Assembly (NCBI GenBank): GCA_004524445.1
Contig: SDNP01000014.1
Span: forward strand, 1-64,000
Source: Candidatus Thorarchaeota archaeon
Lineage (GTDB): Archaea > Asgardarchaeota > Thorarchaeia > Thorarchaeales > Thorarchaeaceae
DNA: 64,000 nt
Direction of reading: 5' to 3'
Part shown: positions 1 through 9,007 of the stretch, in pieces
How positions within the stretch are numbered: the stretch's first letter is position 1
How the letters are laid out: each line of letters starts with the position of its first letter
Notes under the pieces: generated by a model
What the model was told of the DNA's origin: nothing
The model's input: only the letters and a program-made list of their open reading frames with translations
Database searches by the model: none
Made by a program: the position numbers and the translations under genes

Positions 1-203
1 CAATAGGTAGACCGCCTGAAACAGGAAACGCGGCGTTTATTCATGAAATGAGAAAAGAAATAAACAGCATTTCTAGTCGATCTAGCAGGAGCTCTATTGT
101 TAGGCATTGGTGCACCTTTTCTTGTTGAACCTCTTTATCTGATTATATGCCATACAGTGAGAGAACTGGATAGAAACCATTCCTTGCAATCGGAGATAGA
201 GAA

Positions 204-296
204 ATGAAAATAGTCTTTGGGTTCTTTGGGTCCGCCTTTCTGGTTGGAGTTGGTTTAGTCATAATCCTCCTTAATACGACGATTATGAGAGAATGA
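204..296 (+). CDS. possible 30-aa single-TM micropeptide (MKIVFGFFGSAFLVGVGLVIILLNTTIMRE)
   Basis: ATG after a purine-rich GGAGATAGAGAA; the ATG overlaps in ATGA with the stop of an upstream hydrophobic frame (...LAGALLLGIGAPFLVEPLYLIICHTVRELDRNHSLQSEIEK*). Confidence 0.3.
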   Translation: MKIVFGFFGSAFLVGVGLVIILLNTTIMRE

Positions 297-468
297 TTTG
301 TCAACCCAAGGTAGTCCATTTGGACTCATTTCTATCTCATCTTGGTGTTGTTTTTGCTGAACATATGTCGAGTTGATATTCAGATTCCGAACTAGTTAAT
401 CATAAAAGATAATTGAGAAGAGAGGCTAGTTCTTCTCTTCTCTTTCTAATACCAACAGATTGTAAGAA

Positions 469-1035
469 CTACTCCGGTAGGAATTTGCGAACGAAGGGAG
501 AAGTTTCTCCTTTCCGCATGAAGTGTCCAGAGGGTCCTTCGCCAAGAAACTCTGAGAACCACGCTTCATGTTCGATCTCTTCATTAAGGATAGCCTGTGA
601 CAGGAGATAGGTTCTATGGTCCTTTCCTGCTGTCATGTTACATATCTCAGTGTATCCTCTGACTGCACATCTCTCAGCGCCTACCAAGACTTTGAGGATG
701 GCCTGAACATCTGTAGGATCGTCGGGTATTTTGGCAGGGGGACATGCTGAAATGTTATGGAAGTCAACCATGTCTTCTGGTAGTCCTCCGCCAAGCTCGT
801 AGATTCGTGGGACTAACGCTTCAAAGTGATTTCTGTCCTCAATGCGAGCCGCCTCTGCAATCTCTTTGATGCCCTCGCCTTCGAGGCCTATTAGGTTAGC
901 ACGAAGGATTGTGTAATAGTAATATGTTGTTAATTCCGCGGCTGCATTCTTGATTAGAAGATCGAGCAATTTGTCAACATCGACTCCAGCCTTCTCGACC
1001 ATCTCTCTTGCTACTCTTGCCATAAATAATTTCAC
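469..1035 (-). CDS. ferritin-like Dps-like (DPSL/thioferritin-type) protein
   Basis: Ferritin-like four-helix pattern with E/H ligands (AAAELTTYYYY..., IEDRNHFEAL, LNEEIEHEAWF) and the DPSL-type ERCAVRGYTEIC cysteine pair. Confidence 0.8.
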   Translation of the reverse strand: MKLFMARVAREMVEKAGVDVDKLLDLLIKNAAAELTTYYYYTILRANLIGLEGEGIKEIAEAARIEDRNHFEALVPRIYELGGGLPEDMVDFHNISACPPAKIPDDPTDVQAILKVLVGAERCAVRGYTEICNMTAGKDHRTYLLSQAILNEEIEHEAWFSEFLGEGPSGHFMRKGETSPFVRKFLPE

Positions 1036-1039
1036 CTTT

Positions 1040-1085
1040 CTTCTATATAGAAGTAACTTCTATTTAAATGTTACTTTAGATAAAC
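1040..1085. promoter_or_regulatory. overlapping palindromes in divergent DPSL/Fur promoter region
   Basis: CTTCTATATAGAAG, TAGAAGTAACTTCTA and AAGTAAC-N12-GTTACTT overlap between the divergent genes. Confidence 0.5.
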
Positions 1086-1114
1086 TTATTATACATTATC
1101 CAGCAGGATTACCT

Positions 1115-1501
1115 GTGACCGGCCGTTTAAAGAACAATGGACTTCGAGTTACGCCACAACGCGTTGAATTGCTAAGCGTGCTAGAGCAACAGGGCAAATA
1201 TCACCCGTCCTTCTCTCAGGTATACGAGGCAGTGAAAGCCAACCTTCCAAGCGTAAGTCAGTCCACAATACTCAAGAATTTGGATACCTTCGAGGAGCTG
1301 GGGATAGTCCGAAGCTTCTCATATAGAGGGGAGACTAGGTATGAGCTGAATCCCTCTCCACATGTTAATCTTGCAAACGCAAACGGAAAAATAGTGGATG
1401 TCAAAGGAAAAAGGATTGAGAAGATTTTGGATGAATTGATTGAAGCCATAGAAGAAGAGGCAGGTATTGATGCCAAGAATCTGCTTGTCGTAATCGAGTA
1501 A
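1115..1501 (+). CDS. Fur/PerR family transcriptional regulator
   Basis: Fur wHTH (RVTPQRVELLSVLEQQGKYHPSFSQVYEAVKANLPSVSQSTILKNLDTFEELGIV); probable GTG start at 1115, track ORF begins too early. Confidence 0.85.
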   Translation: MTGRLKNNGLRVTPQRVELLSVLEQQGKYHPSFSQVYEAVKANLPSVSQSTILKNLDTFEELGIVRSFSYRGETRYELNPSPHVNLANANGKIVDVKGKRIEKILDELIEAIEEEAGIDAKNLLVVIE

Positions 1502-1700
1502 ATGGACTATTTTTGTTAGCTCATAATACCATTAATACTGTCCTTCTGATTTTCTACAATCTTGCTTTTCAACAGCTTATCATGCAGCATCCTGCCCCAA
1601 AGACGAAGATCGATTGATTGGCGGGACATGCTACTCATTCTTATCATAGGACAATGCTTTTATCGTAATCATCGCGAGCCAGCATGATTAAAGGCGTTGT

Positions 1701-1829
1701 ATGTGGAATGCCGTCTTCCTCCACGCTGTGATTTTAAAGACAAAGAGGATGGGGAGATGGATTTATAGGCAGCGCAAAAGGCGAAAGACCAAACTGAAGC
1801 CACACGATAGAAATGGTTTAGGTGTATAG
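1701..1829 (+). CDS. possible divergent or truncated ribosomal protein eL39
   Basis: 42-aa ORF ending VILKTKRMGRWIYRQRKRRKTKLKP..., resembling the eL39 C-terminus; lies directly 5' of eL31, the usual archaeal position of rpl39e; the N-terminal KQNRRVP motif is absent. Confidence 0.3.
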   Translation: MWNAVFLHAVILKTKRMGRWIYRQRKRRKTKLKPHDRNGLGV

Positions 1830-2310
1830 AAAAATGTCCCCCGATGAGGAACAAGCAGAAGAAGAGGTTTCCGAGGAGGAACCCCAGTTAGAAGAACTCG
1901 AGGAGCTTGAAGAAGAACCTGAGCTCGAGGTAGTAGAGGAGCCTGGACTCGAGGATATCGATGAGTTGGGAGACCTTGAAGATTTCGTTGAAGAAGAGGA
2001 GGAGGACCTTGAGGAAGAGGAACTCGTCGAAGAGGCCCTTCCTGAGGAAGAAATCATCGACGAGCGCATCTATACAGTACCATTAAGGAAGGTCTATTGG
2101 ACAGGAAATAGACTTCGCAGAGCCAAACGAGCAATGAGAGAGCTCCAGAAGTTCGTGGACAGACATATGAAACCTGAATTTCTAGTCATTCAACCAGAGG
2201 TCAACGAAAAAATCTGGTCTCGAGGCATGCAGAAACCACCTCGAAGAATCAGGATACGAGCAACAAAGAATGACGAAGACCTCGTGCGCGTATACCTGGC
2301 GGAGGGCTAG
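1822..2310 (+). CDS. rpl31e: large-subunit ribosomal protein eL31 with long acidic N-terminal extension
   Basis: C-terminal ERIYTVPLRKVYWTGNRLRRAKRAMRELQKFVDRHMKP...RIRATKNDEDLVRVYLAE is the eL31 signature; syntenic with aIF6 and eL20; ATG at 1834 is the likely start. Confidence 0.9.
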   Translation: MYRKMSPDEEQAEEEVSEEEPQLEELEELEEEPELEVVEEPGLEDIDELGDLEDFVEEEEEDLEEEELVEEALPEEEIIDERIYTVPLRKVYWTGNRLRRAKRAMRELQKFVDRHMKPEFLVIQPEVNEKIWSRGMQKPPRRIRIRATKNDEDLVRVYLAEG

Positions 2311-2316
2311 TCAACC

Positions 2317-2982
2317 ATGATCGCCCGTACGAACTTTGAGGGCGATTCCAATGTCGGAGCCTACGGAGTTGCGACAGACCGTTTCGTGTTTGTCAGCCCA
2401 AACGTGTCAGAGAAGGACCTCAATATAATCGAGAGAGCATTCAATCTTCCGTTTATTCAATCAACCGTAGCGACTTTGGACGCGGTGGGACTTGTAGCAG
2501 TAGCAAATTCAAATGGCATTCTCCTGCCCTATACAACAAGAGATGGAGAGCTTGAAACTCTCAAGAACATGTCTGAGGCGCCAATAGATTGGATAGACAG
2601 CAACATGACGGCACTTGGAAATATCGTATTGGCAAATGACCATGGAGCAATGTGCCATCCTGACTTTGATAAGAGCGCAAGGCAAAAGATGGAAGATATC
2701 CTGGATGTGGAAGTAATCCCGGGAACAATAGCAAGACTACCTATTGTTGGTTCTAACGCCATCGTCACCAATAAGGGTGCGGTTGTCCACCCCTTAGCGA
2801 CAACAGAAGAAATGGATGAACTATCAGAGCTGTTAAAAGTACATGTGGAAGTTGGAACTGTCAACAGAGGAAGCCCATATACACACCTTGGCGCGATTGC
2901 CAATTCAGATGGCATGATTACGGGGTCACAGACAACCGGTGTAGAAATGGCTCATATCTCACAGGTTCTAGGATTGGTATAA
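2317..2982 (+). CDS. eif6: translation initiation factor aIF6
   Basis: Pseudo-repeat aIF6 protein (NFEGDSNVGAYG..., TIARLPIVGSNAIVTNKGAVVHP, GTVNRGSPYTHLGAIANSDG). Confidence 0.97.
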   Translation: MIARTNFEGDSNVGAYGVATDRFVFVSPNVSEKDLNIIERAFNLPFIQSTVATLDAVGLVAVANSNGILLPYTTRDGELETLKNMSEAPIDWIDSNMTALGNIVLANDHGAMCHPDFDKSARQKMEDILDVEVIPGTIARLPIVGSNAIVTNKGAVVHPLATTEEMDELSELLKVHVEVGTVNRGSPYTHLGAIANSDGMITGSQTTGVEMAHISQVLGLV

Positions 2983-2998
2983 TATAATTGAGTGGTTT

Positions 2999-3247
2999 AT
3001 GATGAGTGACAAAATCTGGAGAGCAACTGGCGAATTTAGGAAGAAAAGACGAACCTTCAGTTTCGATGTAGAGCTGATAGCTGATAAAGAGAAACATGTT
3101 CGAGAGAAGATTTACTCGGAAATCGGCAGCAGACACAAGGTCAAGAGAAGGGATCTAACTTTTCATAAGATTGTTGAGTTAAAGCCTGAAGAGGTTACAG
3201 ATTTAGACCTCAGGAAAATACTTGGCCTGGAGAGCGAGTTTGAATGA
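2999..3247 (+). CDS. rplX: ribosomal protein eL20 (L18Ae/LX)
   Basis: Family pattern WRATGEFRKKRRTFSFDVEL...EKIYSEIGSRHKVKRRDLTF; conserved position. Confidence 0.9.
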   Translation: MMSDKIWRATGEFRKKRRTFSFDVELIADKEKHVREKIYSEIGSRHKVKRRDLTFHKIVELKPEEVTDLDLRKILGLESEFE

Positions 3248-3699
3248 CTCAAGATCCCAATGCACTGTTACAGAGACTGTATGCTGAACAACAGATGCTG
3301 GAATCGAATATTCAAGTCATGCAAGAGAGCATCCAGTTGGTTCAATCCTCCCTCAACTCATATAGGACTGGTCTAGAGGTCCTCAATGAGATCGAGAAGA
3401 GAAAAGAAGACGAAGTCATGCTGATTAATATCGGTGGAGCCGTTTTTGTTGAAGCAAAACTAGTGAATATTGACAAAGTCACTAGGGGCATTGGAAGCGG
3501 TGTTAGGATTGAACAATCACTAAGTGAAGCACAAGAACACATCAGCGATAGAGTTGAAATTTTGGAAAATCGTCTGTCCGAGCTTCGTGATGATTACGAG
3601 GATACCTTGACCCGTGCTCAAGCAATAAATAATCAAATGCAACAACTTGCAGCACAGGCTCAAATGCAGCAGCAACAGCCCCAACAACAGGAGGAGTAA
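3244..3699 (+). CDS. pfdA: prefoldin alpha subunit
   Basis: Coiled-coil/beta-hairpin architecture with VMLINIGGAVFVEAKLVN; position before ftsY. Confidence 0.9.
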   Translation: MTQDPNALLQRLYAEQQMLESNIQVMQESIQLVQSSLNSYRTGLEVLNEIEKRKEDEVMLINIGGAVFVEAKLVNIDKVTRGIGSGVRIEQSLSEAQEHISDRVEILENRLSELRDDYEDTLTRAQAINNQMQQLAAQAQMQQQQPQQQEE

Positions 3700-3703
3700 C
3701 TGC

Positions 3704-4615
3704 TTGTTCGAGAAGCTCCGTGGAGCCCTGGACACAGCTATTACCAAGGCTACCACCAAGGAGCTGAATGAGCAAAACCTTTCAGATGCGGTTTGGGAAT
3801 TGCAGCTTGTTCTCATCCAGAACGACGTTGCCGTGGAGGTAGCAGAGCATATCTGCGAACTCACCAAGGAAAAGCTGCTGGGTACACGTACAGGTAGGCT
3901 TCAGAATGCAAAAGAGCTTTTTGAGGAAGCACTTTATGAATCGATTTTGGAAGTGCTCACTCCAGAGGAGCAATTAGACCCAATCGAGTACGTTAAGGAA
4001 AATGCTGCAAAGGGAAACTCAACATCAGTTCTATTTGTAGGAGTGAACGGCACGGGAAAAACGACCACCCTGGCAAAAATGGCGTACCTATTCAAGAAAG
4101 AGGGGTACAGTGTTGTGGCTGCAGCGGGGGACACCTTTAGAGCTGGTAGTATTGAACAATTACAGAAACACGCCCAAAACATCGGAATTCGAGTAATTAG
4201 ACAGGACTATGGTTCGGATGCTGCGGCTGTGGCATATGATGCCGTCGCACATGCAAAATCGAAGAAAATTGATGTGGTCCTGATTGACACTGCGGGAAGA
4301 ATGCAAAGCAACAAGAATCTAATCAATGAGATGAAAAAGATAGCACGAGTTGCTGAACCGGATATGACACTCTTTGTAGGTGATGCACTAGCTGGCAACG
4401 ATGCCCTTTCTCAAGCGAGGGAGTTTCATGATGCCATCGGGATAGATGGTGCCATTCTGACAAAGGTGGACGCGGATCCTTCTGGAGGAGCAGCATTATC
4501 GATTTCGCATATCACAGGACGACCTATTGTGTATGTAGGGGTCGGGCAATCATATGAGGACTTGCGAAAATTTGACCCCAAGTGGTTCACTGAGCGGCTA
4601 ATCGAGGGAAGATGA
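3704..4615 (+). CDS. ftsY: signal recognition particle receptor FtsY
   Basis: SRP GTPase motifs GVNGTGKTTTLAKMA, DTFRAGSIEQL, DTAGRMQSN, TKVDADPSGGAAL; probable TTG start at 3704. Confidence 0.97.
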   Translation: MFEKLRGALDTAITKATTKELNEQNLSDAVWELQLVLIQNDVAVEVAEHICELTKEKLLGTRTGRLQNAKELFEEALYESILEVLTPEEQLDPIEYVKENAAKGNSTSVLFVGVNGTGKTTTLAKMAYLFKKEGYSVVAAAGDTFRAGSIEQLQKHAQNIGIRVIRQDYGSDAAAVAYDAVAHAKSKKIDVVLIDTAGRMQSNKNLINEMKKIARVAEPDMTLFVGDALAGNDALSQAREFHDAIGIDGAILTKVDADPSGGAALSISHITGRPIVYVGVGQSYEDLRKFDPKWFTERLIEGR

Positions 4616-4680
4616 CCCAACGTCAGTCTTATTACGACAAGGTTTCTGATTTAGAATACATCAGGTTAGAGGTGAACTGA

Positions 4681-5604
4681 TTGACTCTAAAGGGTAGAAA
4701 TTTTATAGACCTGTCAGAATTTGATAGATTAGAATTGCGAAAAATCTTGGACACAGCTCATGACTTGAAAAGAAAGCAGAAGATGGGAGAGCCTCATTCA
4801 CTCTTGAAGGGCAAGTCACTCGCCATGATTTTTATGAAGTCCTCCACTCGAACAAGAGTGTCATTTGAGGTAGGAATGACACAGCTGGGAGGACATGCAC
4901 TATACCTATCGCCAAGCGGGACACAACTTGGTAGAGGCGAAACAATCGGTGACACAGCCCAAGTACTCAGTCGTTACTGTGACGCAATCATGGCCCGAGT
5001 GTACGCTCATAGTGAAGTGGCAGATCTCGCCAAGTATGCAGATGTGCCCGTAGTAAATGGTCTATCGGACTTCCTGCATCCATGTCAAATCATGGCGGAC
5101 ATGTTGACTATCGAGGAACATAAGGGCATCCTTGAGGGGACAAAAATAGCCTATGTTGGAGATTCAAACAACGTGAGCAATTCGATAATGCAGGGTTGCA
5201 CTATAATGGGAATGGATGTCACAATCGGTTCGCCAGAGGGCTATACGCCAGATTCTAAGATAATGAAGAGAGCGGATATTCTCAGCAAGAAGTTCGATAC
5301 TACACTCGAAGTGGTTAATGACCCCAAGCAGGCTGTCAAGGACGCAGATATTATCTACACAGACACCTTCTTCAGTATGGGGCAGGAAGAGTCCAAAGAA
5401 AAAGAGAAGGCATTGATGCCCTTCCAAGTGAATAGGGATTTAGTTAAAGCAGCAAAGAAGGATGTCAGTGTCATGCACTGTCTTCCTGCACATAGAGATG
5501 AGGAACTGACTTCGGAAGTGATGGATGGTCCTCATTCTATTGTCTTTGACCAAGCAGAGAATAGATTGCATGCACAGAAGGCGATTCTTGCCTTACTTAT
5601 CTAG
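4681..5604 (+). CDS. argF: ornithine carbamoyltransferase
   Basis: SSTRTRVSFE, FLHPCQIMADMLT, MHCLPAHR motifs; TTG start. Confidence 0.97.
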   Translation: MTLKGRNFIDLSEFDRLELRKILDTAHDLKRKQKMGEPHSLLKGKSLAMIFMKSSTRTRVSFEVGMTQLGGHALYLSPSGTQLGRGETIGDTAQVLSRYCDAIMARVYAHSEVADLAKYADVPVVNGLSDFLHPCQIMADMLTIEEHKGILEGTKIAYVGDSNNVSNSIMQGCTIMGMDVTIGSPEGYTPDSKIMKRADILSKKFDTTLEVVNDPKQAVKDADIIYTDTFFSMGQEESKEKEKALMPFQVNRDLVKAAKKDVSVMHCLPAHRDEELTSEVMDGPHSIVFDQAENRLHAQKAILALLI

Positions 5605-6582
5605 GTGGTCGTATTGTCAATTGAGGTCGCCGCCATAGGAAGAATCAATGTGGATTTATCCTTGAATGTTGAATCGCTGCCTGCACCAGGCGATCACATT
5701 TTCAGCACACATTCTTCCGTTTCATTTGGTGGTTCAGCAGCCAACTTCTCAAGGCAACTTGCCAAACTCGGCGTTGAAGTGGCACTCTATGCATATGTTG
5801 GTGACGATATGTTTGGGAAAGCAGCTGCGAAGAGCCTCTCTGATAGTGGGGTAGATACTGAGGGTGTATTGATTCTCGAAAACCAGCCAACAGGTTTATT
5901 CTGCAATATCAAAGGACAAAATGGCCAGCAAATCATCATAGCCAATCAGGGGGCAAATCGCTTATTGGAGAAGCATGTTTTGGATGAAGACTATCTTACA
6001 CAGGCAAAGACAGTACATGTAGCCGGGGGGTTTCCTATGATAGCCAAGAGAGCTACAGAGTTGGCGACAACAGAGGGGATGATATTCTCTTTTGACCCGG
6101 GTAGAGCTGCATCAGATATAGATTTCTCAACCATCCTCCGGAGTACTGACTTGCTCTTCTTGAATCGCAGAGAATTAAAACAATATTTTGGTATCAAGCC
6201 ATCAGAGAGAGAGCTACGAAAAATTGCGAAAACCTTTCCCGGTATTGTTGTAGTTAAGATGGGAGAGGAGGGTGCAATTGCGACTGATGGTTTTCAATAC
6301 TGTACTTCACGTATCTTCGAGGTCACTGTTGCAGACACCCTAGGTGCTGGAGATGCTTTTGCTGCAGGCTTCGTGACGGCGTGGACGCGTTCTGAGGATA
6401 TAGAACAGGCACTCCACTTTGCGAACGCAGTAGCTGCACAGGCAATCGCAGAGGACGGAGCGCAGAATGGGCAACCGACTCTGGATGAAACAGCTCAATT
6501 TTTGCGAGACTATGGGATATACATTGATGATATCCTTCGCACCTTCAAGGGAAAAGGACGAAGACGTCGTTCACGTAAGTAA
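5605..6582 (+). CDS. PfkB family carbohydrate kinase
   Basis: GGSAANFSRQLAKLG and DTLGAGDAFAAGF PfkB signatures. Confidence 0.93.
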   Translation: MVVLSIEVAAIGRINVDLSLNVESLPAPGDHIFSTHSSVSFGGSAANFSRQLAKLGVEVALYAYVGDDMFGKAAAKSLSDSGVDTEGVLILENQPTGLFCNIKGQNGQQIIIANQGANRLLEKHVLDEDYLTQAKTVHVAGGFPMIAKRATELATTEGMIFSFDPGRAASDIDFSTILRSTDLLFLNRRELKQYFGIKPSERELRKIAKTFPGIVVVKMGEEGAIATDGFQYCTSRIFEVTVADTLGAGDAFAAGFVTAWTRSEDIEQALHFANAVAAQAIAEDGAQNGQPTLDETAQFLRDYGIYIDDILRTFKGKGRRRRSRK

Positions 6583-6648
6583 TACCTAGGTAGTATTGCA
6601 GTTTTTGTTAGTATAATACACTGCAGGGTTGACAAGTGTACAGAGAAG

Positions 6649-7791
6649 GTGCCAATAATACATCCGCTTCTTGAAGAGGTCTTGAATGGACCCTCTACCG
6701 CACGGGATTCCCGCTCAGGCCAAACCAATACTCGCGTAAATAACGGAGAAACAACCGATGAGGAACTAGCAGAGCTGCTTGAAACTGTCAGTGCCAGAAT
6801 TCTGGTGGCTGGAGTAGGAGGAGCAGGAAACAATGCGATTACACGCCTTATGGAGGTAGGCGTTCAGGGAGCCGAAACATTGGCAGTCAATACTGATGCC
6901 CAAGACCTGTATTTCTGCAATTCACATCATAAACTCCTTCTTGGGAAAGAGTGTTGTGGAGGGCTTGGGGCGGGAAACAATCCTGACTTAGGTGAAACCG
7001 CGGCATTGGAAACCTATGATGTGATCAAGGATGTGATACGTGGAGATTTGGTATTTGTCGCTGCAGGCATGGGAGGAGGAACAGGTACCGGTGCGGCTCC
7101 GCATATCGCCAAGGCAGCTAAGGAAAACGGTGCCCTTACAGTTGCGATAGTATGCCTTCCCTTTGAAGTGGAAGGGATTACACGGAGAAAAAATGCACGA
7201 CGAGGATTAAATGCATTAATGGAACATGTGGATACGCTGATTGCGATACCAAACGAAAAACTGCTGGAAATTGCGCCCGATTTATCATTACCCGAAGCAT
7301 TCATGGTGGCTGACGAAGTCCTAGTCCGCGCAGTAAAGGGCATAGCAGAGTTAATTTCAAAACCAGGATTAGTTAATCTGGACTTTGCTGACGTACGGAC
7401 CACAATGAAGAATGGTGGAGTTTCAATCATTGCTCTGGGAGAAGGGCAAGGGGAAGAAAGAGCAGAAGAGGCAGTCTATAATGCACTCAAGAATCCACTT
7501 ATTGATGTTTCAATTGAGAATGCCCGGAACATACTGGTGAATGTAAGTGGAAGTGCTGATCTTCAGCTCATGGAAGCCAAGCGTGTTGTGGAACTGGTTA
7601 CTGAACAAGTGAATCCTGATGCAGAGGTCATCTATGGCGCACTCATTGTGCCCGAGTTGGAAGATAAGCTTCGTGTAACGATTATTGCCTCCGGAGTTAG
7701 TTCTCCTTATGTCTTCGATGCGGGTTCTGAGCCAGTTACACCCCTTGCGGAAGATTTGAAATCTGACCTTGGAATACAAAAACTCGAATAA
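6649..7791 (+). CDS. ftsZ: cell division protein FtsZ
   Basis: Tubulin/FtsZ motifs GVGGAGNNAI, GMGGGTGTGAAP; GTG start. Confidence 0.97.
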   Translation: MPIIHPLLEEVLNGPSTARDSRSGQTNTRVNNGETTDEELAELLETVSARILVAGVGGAGNNAITRLMEVGVQGAETLAVNTDAQDLYFCNSHHKLLLGKECCGGLGAGNNPDLGETAALETYDVIKDVIRGDLVFVAAGMGGGTGTGAAPHIAKAAKENGALTVAIVCLPFEVEGITRRKNARRGLNALMEHVDTLIAIPNEKLLEIAPDLSLPEAFMVADEVLVRAVKGIAELISKPGLVNLDFADVRTTMKNGGVSIIALGEGQGEERAEEAVYNALKNPLIDVSIENARNILVNVSGSADLQLMEAKRVVELVTEQVNPDAEVIYGALIVPELEDKLRVTIIASGVSSPYVFDAGSEPVTPLAEDLKSDLGIQKLE

Positions 7792-7889
7792 AAATGAACG
7801 GTGCTCAGCAAGGGTTAAAAGCGTACCTTCTTTGATTCCATCTGGTTCCAGTGACTGTGTATGCAGTCCTATAAAGGAAGTGGAACAAT

Positions 7890-8066
7890 ATGGGTGTCGG
7901 TGATTTCATCAACGAGAGCAGAAGAATCTTGAAGCTGTCTACAAAGCCATCGAGAGAAGAGATATGGCTTAGTACAAAAGTCAGCCTGTTAGCAATGGTA
8001 CTTGTTGGGATGCTCAGTTTCATTATTCAAGTCTTGATGACACTGCTTACGGCAAACTGGGGCTAA
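7890..8066 (+). CDS. secE: preprotein translocase SecE/Sec61 gamma (58 aa, absent from the ORF track)
   Basis: Translation MGVGDFINESRRILKLSTKPSREEIWLSTKVSLLAMVLVGMLSFIIQVLMTLLTANWG: archaeal SecE pattern with one TM; between ftsZ and spt5, the conserved locus. Confidence 0.93.
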   Translation: MGVGDFINESRRILKLSTKPSREEIWLSTKVSLLAMVLVGMLSFIIQVLMTLLTANWG

Positions 8067-8089
8067 CACCGGGTTCTTAGACCTTAGGG

Positions 8090-8764
8090 GTGTATCTTTT
8101 GCAGCAGAAAACGAGCATATACGCAGTTAGAACAACTATTGGACAGGAAAAGGGAGTGACTGATTTAATCACTACCGCAGTCATCGGAGAAACCGATGTA
8201 TGGGGTTGTCCCTTTTGTTCAGAGGAGTTTCCATCTAAGGAAGCGACACGAATTCATATGCAGAGCTGTGACAAGGCAAAAGGTAGCGATAAGGAACCCA
8301 AGTTAATATCACAGAATCAGCTTCTTGGACGTGTAAAGGCGATTCTTGTTCCTGAAACCCTTAGAGGTTACGTATTTCTTGAAACACTCGAGTTTAGAGA
8401 TGTCGAGATTGCCATTTCTGGTGTCCCTCATGTGAGAGGAAGAGTAAGTGGCAAGGTGACCTTCGAGGAAATTGATAAATTTCTGGTACCAAAGCCAGCA
8501 GCAGAGGGAATTTCAACAGACGATGTTGTGGAACTCACTTCGGGGCCATTCAAAGGAGAACGAGCAAGAGTTGTTCGTGTTGATGCAGCAAAAGAGGAAC
8601 TAGTTGTTGAGCTTCTTGATAGCCCACATACTATTCCGTTGCGAACCCATGCTGACTTTGCTAAGATAGTGCAAAAGGCAAAGAAGGAAGACGAAGAGGC
8701 GGAAGAGACCGAGGAAGAAGAGGAAGAGGAGCTAGAAGAGGACTCTTTCTGGTCTAGAGGATAA
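8090..8764 (+). CDS. spt5: transcription elongation factor Spt5 (NusG) with inserted C2HC zinc finger
   Basis: NGN (IYAVRTTIGQEKGV...GYVFLE...GVPHVRG) and KOW (SGPFKGERARVVRVD); insert CPFCSEEFPSKEATRIHMQSC; acidic C-tail. Confidence 0.95.
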   Translation: MYLLQQKTSIYAVRTTIGQEKGVTDLITTAVIGETDVWGCPFCSEEFPSKEATRIHMQSCDKAKGSDKEPKLISQNQLLGRVKAILVPETLRGYVFLETLEFRDVEIAISGVPHVRGRVSGKVTFEEIDKFLVPKPAAEGISTDDVVELTSGPFKGERARVVRVDAAKEELVVELLDSPHTIPLRTHADFAKIVQKAKKEDEEAEETEEEEEEELEEDSFWSRG

Positions 8765-9007
8765 ATCGAAGCCGTTTTACTTCATGACAGATGGTGTGCT
8801 AGTCCATAATGTTTTTAACAATTCACTAAGGCGACGATGTATACCTCCTTAATCTGACATGGTACACGATATCATGTCTGGGGTGATGAAAAGTGACAAG
8901 AGATGCAGTAGACTACAAAGGATTCTATTCTAGTTTTATCCTTAATGTCGGCTCTAACGATACTAATCGATATGTATCCAACCACTGCATCAGGAGAAGT
9001 GAATAAA

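Noticed and set aside
1818-2069. Serine-rich antisense ORF (83 aa)
   Set aside because: Shadow of the Glu-rich eL31 extension (GAG/GAA read as Ser/Phe antisense).
3520-3867. Antisense ORFs over prefoldin/ftsY (115 and 77 aa)
   Set aside because: Fully overlap strongly supported genes; composition reflects complement of Gln/Ala codons.
7014-7430. 138-aa antisense ORF within ftsZ
   Set aside because: Shadow ORF of a well-conserved gene.
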